From positions 2,418,001 through 2,482,000 of the forward strand of contig CAWBIU010000001.1 of NCBI GenBank assembly GCA_963789015.1: a DNA stretch of 64,000 nucleotides, read 5' to 3'. Positions within the stretch are counted from its first letter, which is position 1. Each line of letters opens with the position of its first letter. The position numbers and the translations under genes were made by a program. The notes under the pieces are model-generated. The model did no database searches. It was not told the origin of the DNA and saw only the letters and a list, made by a program, of their open reading frames with translations. The stretch is from JAOPZW01 sp963789015 (GTDB taxonomy: Bacteria > Actinomycetota > Thermoleophilia > Solirubrobacterales > Solirubrobacteraceae). Below are positions 58,501 through 64,000 of the stretch, one piece after another.

Positions 58501-59409
58501 CGCCCGCGGCTGCAGGCCGCGCTCACCGCGGCGCGGCCCGAGCTCGAGCGCAGCGGCCTGACGGCGTGGACGATCGGCACGCTCCCGCGTCGCATCGAGC
58601 TGCCCGGCACCGGCGTCGAGGGCCATCCCTCGCTCGTCGACGAGGGCGCGACCGTCGCCGTGCGCGTGCTCGAGTCGCCGGAGGCGCAGGCGGCCGCGAT
58701 GGCCGCGGGCACGCGGCGCCTGCTGGCGCTGACCGTGCCCTCGCCGCTGCGCTTCGTGCAGGATCGCCTCGGCAACCAGGCCCACCTCGCGCTCGCCGCC
58801 GGGCCGCACGGCGGCGTGCGCGCCGCGCTCGAGGACGCGATCGCGGCGACCATCGATGCGCTCGTCGTGCAGGCAGGCGGCCCGGCCTGGGACGAGGCCG
58901 GCTTCGCGCGGCTTCGCGACCACGTCGCGGGCAACCTGGCCGACGCCACCGCCAAGGTCGTCGCCGCCGTCGTGCGGATCCTCGATCGCGCCCGCGAGGT
59001 CCAGCGCGCGCTCGACGGGCTCCGCGCCGAGCCGCTGCAGCCGGCGCGCCGCGACGTCGCCGCGCAGCTCGCCCGGCTCGTGCACCCCGGGTTCGTCACC
59101 GAGGCCGGCGTCGGGCGCCTGCCCGACATCGAGCGCTACCTGCGCGCCGCGGCGCGGCGCCTGGAGCGCCTGCCCGCCGCGCAGGCGGCCGACCTGGACC
59201 GGATGGGATCCGTGCACGAGCTCGAGCGGCTGCTCGCGCGCCGGCTCGAGGCGCTGCCGCCCGGGGCGGCGCCGCCCGCCGCGCTGCGCGAGGTGCCGTG
59301 GATGCTCGAGGAGCTGCGCGTCAGCCACTTCGCTCAGGGGCTGGGCACGCGCGGGCCGATCTCGGCCAAGCGGATCCGGCGCGTCCTCGAGGAGCACGCG
59401 GGCGCGTGA
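55504..59409 (+). CDS. hrpA: ATP-dependent RNA helicase HrpA
   Basis: This 1301-aa DEAH-box helicase of the HrpA type has the Walker A motif GETGSGKTT at about 98-106, DEAH at about 195, the SAT motif ITSATIDPG, helicase C-terminal motif QRKGRSGRTSEG and the long C-terminal extension (DUF3418/OB-fold) unique to HrpA. It unwinds RNA and is linked to translation rescue and mRNA processing. Its ATG at 55504 is preceded by TATCGT. No imperfection is seen across 3.9 kb, unlike the broken genes nearby. Confidence 0.95.
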   Translation: MATPADTAPLDAALGELTLRDEHRLRGRLDKLRRTEDAEARGQALVRLGEEVEAARARVERRRDAVPEVSYPPELPVSARRDDLLATIRDNQVVVVAGETGSGKTTQLPKICLELGRGVRGAIAHTQPRRLAARTVAERIADELGVGIGEAVGYAVRFSDRSSADTLVRVMTDGLLLAQIQHDRLLRRYDTIILDEAHERSLNIDFLLGYVKRILPKRPDLKLIITSATIDPGRFSRHFGDAPVVEVSGRTYPVEVRYRPVVDPDDPEADPERDPIDAIGDAVDELSRERPGDVLVFLSGEREIRDTADALAGRLGPGVELLPLFARLSTADQHKVFRPHTGRRVVLATNVAETSLTVPGIRYVVDPGMARISRYSPRSKVQRLPIERVSQASADQRKGRSGRTSEGICIRLYTEQDFEERPRFTDPEILRTSLASVILQMAAIGLGGIEEFPFLDPPDRRQVRDGLNLLHELGALHEPARAGNGAGPRLTPLGRRLAQLPVDPRLGRMVLEAGRLGCAQEVIVIAAALSIQDPRERPADKQAAADQMHARFADESSDFLAILNLWRYLREQQRELSGNQFRKRCHAEFLHFLRVREWQDLVGQLRQAAKGAGVTLDQGEADPQAIHTALLSGLLSHMGLRDQARRDYQGARGTRFQIFPGSSLARRSPTWVMAAELVETSRLWGRTAARIQPEWAEGLAGHLVQRTYGEPRWEPRRGSVVATERVTLYGLPIVAGRTVSYGRIDPVLSRELFIRRALVEGDWETRHEFVAENARLVAEAEELEHRARRRGIVAGDEARFAFFDERIPADVVSGGHFDRWWRDERRRRPDLLTYTRDVLVDPGAAVDARAFPPAWRQGELLLALSYRFEPGAEDDGVSVHVPLTALGALHAGGFDWLVPGLRLELVTALIRSLPKDLRRPLVPVPDVAAAALAGLTPRREPLLDALARELERLRGVRIPRDAWDPGRLPAHLRMRFVLEDEHGAPIAAGEDLARLREEVRPRLQAALTAARPELERSGLTAWTIGTLPRRIELPGTGVEGHPSLVDEGATVAVRVLESPEAQAAAMAAGTRRLLALTVPSPLRFVQDRLGNQAHLALAAGPHGGVRAALEDAIAATIDALVVQAGGPAWDEAGFARLRDHVAGNLADATAKVVAAVVRILDRAREVQRALDGLRAEPLQPARRDVAAQLARLVHPGFVTEAGVGRLPDIERYLRAAARRLERLPAAQAADLDRMGSVHELERLLARRLEALPPGAAPPAALREVPWMLEELRVSHFAQGLGTRGPISAKRIRRVLEEHAGA

Positions 59410-59431
59410 TCAACCATCTAGCGTTCGCGGC

Positions 59432-59857
59432 GTGTCGAGCGATCCGACGTATCCCCTGACCGGCGGTTGCGGCTGCGGCGCCGTCCGCTTCGAGCTCACC
59501 GCGCCGCCCCAGGCCGTGGTCATCTGCCACTGCACCCGCTGCCAGCGCCGCACGGGCACCGCGGCGGCCGTGACCGCGCGCCTCGAGCCCGGCTCGTTCC
59601 GCTTCCTCTCGGGCGAGGAGCATGTGCACGCGTGGGCGCCCGAGGGCGGCCTGGAGAAGGCGTTCTGCTCGGCCTGCGGCTCGGCGCTCTTCGCGCGCAA
59701 GCCCGGGACGGGCGAGATCCTCGCCGTGCGCATGGGCGCGTTCGACGAGGACCCTGGCGTGCGGCCCAGCGTGCACCAGTTCGTCGACTACGCGGCGCCG
59801 TGGGAGCCGATCCCCGACGACGGGCTGCCGCGCTTCCCCGAGCGCGTCCCAAGCTGA
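59432..59857 (+). CDS. GFA/CENP-V-like zinc-binding protein
   Basis: This 141-aa protein is of the glutathione-dependent formaldehyde-activating (GFA/CENP-V) fold. Zinc ligands are in GGCGCGAVRF, CHCTRCQRRT and CSACGSALF. True formaldehyde activation is doubtful in a probably glutathione-free actinobacterium. TAGCGT at 59419-59424 is 7 nt before the GTG at 59432, a leaderless start. Confidence 0.85.
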   Translation: MSSDPTYPLTGGCGCGAVRFELTAPPQAVVICHCTRCQRRTGTAAAVTARLEPGSFRFLSGEEHVHAWAPEGGLEKAFCSACGSALFARKPGTGEILAVRMGAFDEDPGVRPSVHQFVDYAAPWEPIPDDGLPRFPERVPS

Positions 59858-59894
59858 CGCGCGGACCCTCCCGCGCCGCCGCATACTGGGTCTC

Positions 59895-60800
59895 GTGCGC
59901 TTCTGGACCCACGACCGACACGGGTTCCCGCTCCCCGACGGCCATCGCTTCCCGCTGCCCAAGTACCGGCTCCTGCGGCAGGCGGTCGAGGCCGAGGGCC
60001 TGGGCGAGGTGTGCCACTCGGACGCCGCGCCGTGGCCGCTGCTCGGCGCCGTGCACGACGCCGGCTACCTGGCGCGCGTTCGCGACGGCGGGCTGACGCG
60101 GCGGGAGGAGCGCGCCCTCGGGCTGCCGTGGTCGCCGGAGCTCGTCGAGCGCGGGCGGCGGTCGACGGCGGGCACCGTGCACGCCGCGCGCGACGCGCTG
60201 GCCGAGGGCATCGGCATGAACCTCGGCGGCGGCACCCACCACGCCGCGCGCGCCCAGGGCCGCGGCTACTGCCTGTTCAACGATGTCGCGGTCGCCGTCG
60301 CCGCGCTCCGCGGCGAGCGCCTGATCGGCCGCGTGCTGGTGGCGGACTGCGACGTCCACCAGGGCGACGGCACGGCCGAGCTGTTCGCCGACGACCCGGA
60401 CACGTTCACGCTGTCGCTGCACGGCGGCGCGAACTACCCGTTCCAGCGCGCGAGCTCCGACCTCGACGTCGATCTGCCGACGGGCACAGGCGACGACGAC
60501 TACCTCGCCGCCCTGGAGGACGCGCTCGCCGCCGCGATGCCGGCGGCGCGCGCCGACCTCGTCGTCTACCTGGCCGGCGCCGACCCCTGGGAGCACGACC
60601 GCCTCGGGCGCCTGCGGCTGACCAAGGAAGGCCTGCACGCCCGCGACGTGCTCGTGCTCGACAGCGCCGAGCGCGCGGGCGCGGCGGTGTGCGTCGCGCT
60701 CGCGGGCGGCTACGCTCCGGACATCCGCGACACCGTCGAGATCAACATCGCCACCGCGCGGCTCGTCGCCGCGCGGGCCGGAGCGATGAGCCGCCTCTGA
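59895..60800 (+). CDS. Histone deacetylase-family (acetylpolyamine/acetoin-type) amidohydrolase
   Basis: This 301-aa class II-like deacetylase fold has H115/H116 (GGGTHHAARA), the zinc-binding D153 and H155 (DCDVHQGDG) and D230 (YLAGADPWEHD). Substrates in bacteria are acetylated polyamines or lysines; the shorter length suits a HdaH/AcuC-like enzyme. The start is GTG 59895. It precedes an alpha/beta hydrolase by 6 bp. Confidence 0.9.
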   Translation: MRFWTHDRHGFPLPDGHRFPLPKYRLLRQAVEAEGLGEVCHSDAAPWPLLGAVHDAGYLARVRDGGLTRREERALGLPWSPELVERGRRSTAGTVHAARDALAEGIGMNLGGGTHHAARAQGRGYCLFNDVAVAVAALRGERLIGRVLVADCDVHQGDGTAELFADDPDTFTLSLHGGANYPFQRASSDLDVDLPTGTGDDDYLAALEDALAAAMPAARADLVVYLAGADPWEHDRLGRLRLTKEGLHARDVLVLDSAERAGAAVCVALAGGYAPDIRDTVEINIATARLVAARAGAMSRL

Positions 60801-60806
60801 GCAGCG

Positions 60807-61490
60807 ATGGCGACCGCGGTCTTCATCCACGGGGCGTGCGTGCGCGACGCCGGCTGGTGGTGGAGCCGGATGGCCGAGCCGCTTGCCGCGCACGGCATCG
60901 CCGCGGCCGCGGTCCCGCTGCCGAGCTGCGGCGAGGCCGGCGACACGCTCGGCGACCTGTACGACGACGCCGCCGCGGCGCGTGCCGTCATCGACCAGGC
61001 GGAGCCGCCCGTGCTGCTGTGCGGGCACTCCTACGGCGGCGTCGTCGCCACCGAGGCGGGCGAGCACCAGGCCGTCGCCCAGCTCGTCTACATCACGTCG
61101 ATGATGCCCGCCGAAGGCGAGTCGCTCGGCTCGATCGCGGGCGGCGACCCGGCGCCGTGGATGGACCCCGGCGAGGACGGGACGACCGGCGTGCGCGCCG
61201 AGCTCGTGCCGCCGCTGTTCCTGCAGGACTGCGATGCCGAGACGGTCGAGGCGGCGGTGGCGCGGCTCACGCGCCAGGCGCTCGCGCCGTTCGGCCAGTC
61301 GCCGCGGGCGGTGGCGTGGCGCACGCGGCCCTCGACCTACATCGTCTGCGGTCAGGATCTGGCGATACCGGCGGCCCGCCAGCGCGAGCGGGCGGCTCGC
61401 GCCTCGCGGATCGTCGAGATCGACAGCGGCCATCATCCGTTCCTGTCGCAGCCCGACGTGCTCGCGGGTCTGCTCGCGGCGCTCGCATGA
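60807..61490 (+). CDS. Alpha/beta hydrolase
   Basis: This 227-aa alpha/beta hydrolase has the oxyanion segment VFIHGACVRDAGWW, the nucleophile elbow GHSYGG at about residue 73 and the catalytic His in EIDSGHHPFLSQP. It resembles small esterases of the RsbQ/salicylate-esterase-like type. Specificity is unknown. It lies in the same unit as the deacetylase-like gene. Confidence 0.85.
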   Translation: MATAVFIHGACVRDAGWWWSRMAEPLAAHGIAAAAVPLPSCGEAGDTLGDLYDDAAAARAVIDQAEPPVLLCGHSYGGVVATEAGEHQAVAQLVYITSMMPAEGESLGSIAGGDPAPWMDPGEDGTTGVRAELVPPLFLQDCDAETVEAAVARLTRQALAPFGQSPRAVAWRTRPSTYIVCGQDLAIPAARQRERAARASRIVEIDSGHHPFLSQPDVLAGLLAALA

Positions 61491-61544
61491 AGTCGTGCCA
61501 GCCGTACCCATGTCCGTAGGCGGACACGCCACCCTGATGAGGAG

Positions 61545-62521
<977 letters not shown>

Positions 62522-62525
<4 letters not shown>

Positions 62526-63361
62526 GCACGGAATCCGCGACCCGCGCGCCGCACGACGACGTCGCGCTGCAGAGCGCGATCGCCTCCACGCCTCGCCCGC
62601 CGCGGCCCAGCCCGATGTCGACGGCGCTGACCTTCGGCTGGCGCGGCATGCTCAAGGTCAAGCACGTCCCCGAGCAGCTGATCGACGTGACGATCACGCC
62701 GGTCATGTTCGTCGTGATGTTCACGTACCTGTTCGGCGGCGCGATCGCCGGATCGACGGGCGCCTACCTCGACTACATCCTGCCCGGCATCCTCGTGATG
62801 TCGGTGCTGTTCACGACGGTCTACTCGGGCGTCACGCTGAACACCGACCTCACCAAGGGCGTCGTCGACCGCTTCCGCTCGCTGCCCATCTGGCGCCCGT
62901 CGCCGCTCGTCGGCGCGCTGCTCGGCGACAGCGTCCGCTACCTCGTCGCCGGCACGGTGATCACCGTCCTCGGCGTCATCCTCGGCTACCGCCCGGGCGC
63001 CGGCCTGCCCGGCGTGGTCGCCGCGCTCGCGCTCGTGATCGTGTTCGCCTTCGGGCTGTCGTGGGTGTTCACGACGGTCGGCCTGCTCATGCGCTCGCCG
63101 AGCGCGGTCATGAACACGGGCTTCATGGCGATCTTCCCGCTGACCTTCCTGTCCAACGTCTTCGTCGAGCCCGAGACGCTGCCGAGCGCGCTCGAGGCGT
63201 TCGTGAACGTCAACCCGATCTCGATCCTCGCCGACGCGGCGCGCGGCCTGATGGAGGGCGACGCGCAGGCCGGCGACATCATGATCTCGCTGGGCACGGC
63301 GGCGGCGCTGACGGCGATCTTCGCGCCGCTGACCACGCGCCTGTACCGCACGCGGGGCTGA
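62522..63361 (+). CDS. DrrB-like ABC-2 type permease
   Basis: This 279-aa ABC-2 permease has six helices and the conserved YILPGILVMSVLFTTVYSG. The core segments (LTKGVVDRFRSLPIWR, NVFVEPETLP, NVNPISILADAARG) match DrrB exporters. It overlaps the ATPase stop (ATGA), completing an exporter. Confidence 0.9.
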
Positions 63362-63392
63362 CGCAAACACCGGCGTTGCGAGGGGAGCGATC

Positions 63393-64000
63393 GTGCCCGA
63401 CGTCTACGCCAGGATCACCGAGGTGGACCCGGCAGTCGTTGAGCGGATCGGCGAGATCCTGGAGCTTCGCGCGGCCGATGAGCAGCAACGGGCGATGCGC
63501 GAGCAGTATCTCGCGGAGATCGCATTCCCTGACGACGCGCGGGTGCTCGAGGTGGGGTGCGGCCAAGGGCCCGTCGCACGTGCACTTTCCTCGTCGCCCG
63601 GCATCGGCGAGGTCGTCGGCGTCGATCCCTCGCCGATCTTCGTCGAGAAGGCACGGGAGCTCGCGGCGGAGCTGTCGAATCTCTCGTTCCTGGAAGGGGA
63701 CGCCCGCGCGCTCCCTCTCGAGGATCGATCCTTCGACGTCGTCCTCTTCCACACGACGCTCTGCCACGTCCCGCAACCCGAGCTCGCGTTGGCCGAGGCC
63801 GCTCGCGTGCTGCGCGCGGACGGGTGGCTGGCCGTCTTCGACGGCGACTACGCGACGACGACCTGCGCGTCAGGCGACCACGACCCGTTGCAGACCTGCG
63901 CCGACGCGTGGGTGGCCACCTCGGTGCACGATCGCTGGCTCATGCGACGGGTGTCGAGGCTCGCCGAAGCCGCCGGCTTCGACGGCGTGAGCTTTCGCAG
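63393..64000 (+). CDS. Class I SAM-dependent methyltransferase (partial)
   Basis: The last gene is cut by the window edge. The first ~202 residues show the SAM-binding motif VLEVGCGQGPVARAL, the acidic VVGVDPS and the FDVVLFHTTLCHVP helix, typical of class I methyltransferases. Start is GTG 63393 with AGGGGAG upstream. It follows the ABC exporter by 31 bp and could modify the exported compound. Confidence 0.85.
   Translation, partial: MPDVYARITEVDPAVVERIGEILELRAADEQQRAMREQYLAEIAFPDDARVLEVGCGQGPVARALSSSPGIGEVVGVDPSPIFVEKARELAAELSNLSFLEGDARALPLEDRSFDVVLFHTTLCHVPQPELALAEAARVLRADGWLAVFDGDYATTTCASGDHDPLQTCADAWVATSVHDRWLMRRVSRLAEAAGFDGVSFR

Noticed and set aside
55474..59397. Very long open frame on the minus strand opposite hrpA (over 1300 codons)
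   Set aside because: The plus strand carries a complete HrpA with all motifs; in such GC-rich DNA the antisense frame stays open by chance and its protein is Arg/Ala/Gly-rich with no motif.

Overview
The window comes from a very GC-rich chromosome, most likely an actinobacterium of the Thermoleophilia/Solirubrobacterales type. This rests on Actinobacteria-style LexA boxes (CGAAC-N4-GTTCG), an imuB/DUF6504/dnaE2 mutasome, a class A RNase P RNA, frequent GTG starts, many 4-bp ATGA/GTGA gene overlaps, and at least 14 genes with a TANNNT hexamer only 6-8 nt before the start codon, which points to leaderless mRNAs. The taxon is inferred from gene content; I could not run a database search. No prophage, insertion sequence or CRISPR array was seen, and the window looks like ordinary chromosome.

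Layout. 1-6.2 kb (minus strand): a partial TldD/PmbA-type protein, an iron-dependent alcohol dehydrogenase/maleylacetate reductase-like gene, a 48-bp tandem-repeat tract (2.46-3.29 kb), and three secreted or surface proteins, the last Pro/Ala-rich and membrane-anchored. 6.6-9.4 kb: a tyrosine-catabolism pair (hppD, hmgA) divergent from an Lrp/AsnC regulator. 9.5-12.4 kb: a LysR regulator, a SnoaL-like protein, a LURP-one-like protein and a stand-alone receiver domain. 12.5-15 kb: tRNA-Leu(GAG), lexA with a zinc-ribbon partner, an AlkA-like glycosylase and rnpB. 15-24.5 kb: a flavin oxidoreductase-SCP2 fusion, an alkaline-phosphatase-fold enzyme, then the SOS mutasome imuB, DUF6504, a TadE/Flp-like secreted protein and dnaE2. 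imuB and dnaE2 each have a LexA box over the start codon. 24.6-26.3 kb: a membrane cytochrome c and a cyclic-di-AMP riboswitch leading an arginine-rich single-pass membrane protein. 26.6-32.3 kb: MarR plus an MFS-Usp fusion, a carboxymuconolactone decarboxylase-like gene with HxlR and a perfect palindrome, glnA and an aldo/keto reductase. 32.3-37 kb (minus): a three-gene overlapping operon of DUF255 thioredoxin-fold protein, MMPL transporter and secreted protein. 37.1-41.5 kb: RidA and threonine dehydratase, a GntR/HAD pair with its operator, an acetyltransferase and a second GntR regulator. 41.5-49.1 kb: a class III aminotransferase, a lysyl-oxidase-fold secreted protein, an acyl-CoA synthetase, an SRPBCC protein, an acyl-CoA dehydrogenase and an HD-domain remnant. 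49.1-55.5 kb: a quinone-oxidoreductase-like gene overlapping a pyruvate-dehydrogenase-E1/transketolase-like gene, a TetR/DHA2 efflux pair and an SDR. 55.5-64 kb: HrpA helicase, Gfa-like, HDAC-like and alpha/beta-hydrolase genes, a DrrAB-type ABC exporter and a partial methyltransferase.

Functional units. The best supported are the LexA-controlled mutagenesis module, the tyrosine-degradation operon, the c-di-AMP riboswitch unit, the RidA-IlvA pair (imine detoxification beside its source enzyme), and several regulator-target pairs whose palindromic operators can be read directly.

Caveat. At least six otherwise well-conserved genes, including glnA, are broken by single-base indels, mostly in G/C-rich or short-repeat contexts. 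I treat these as probable sequencing or assembly errors, and the affected features span the whole inferred gene.
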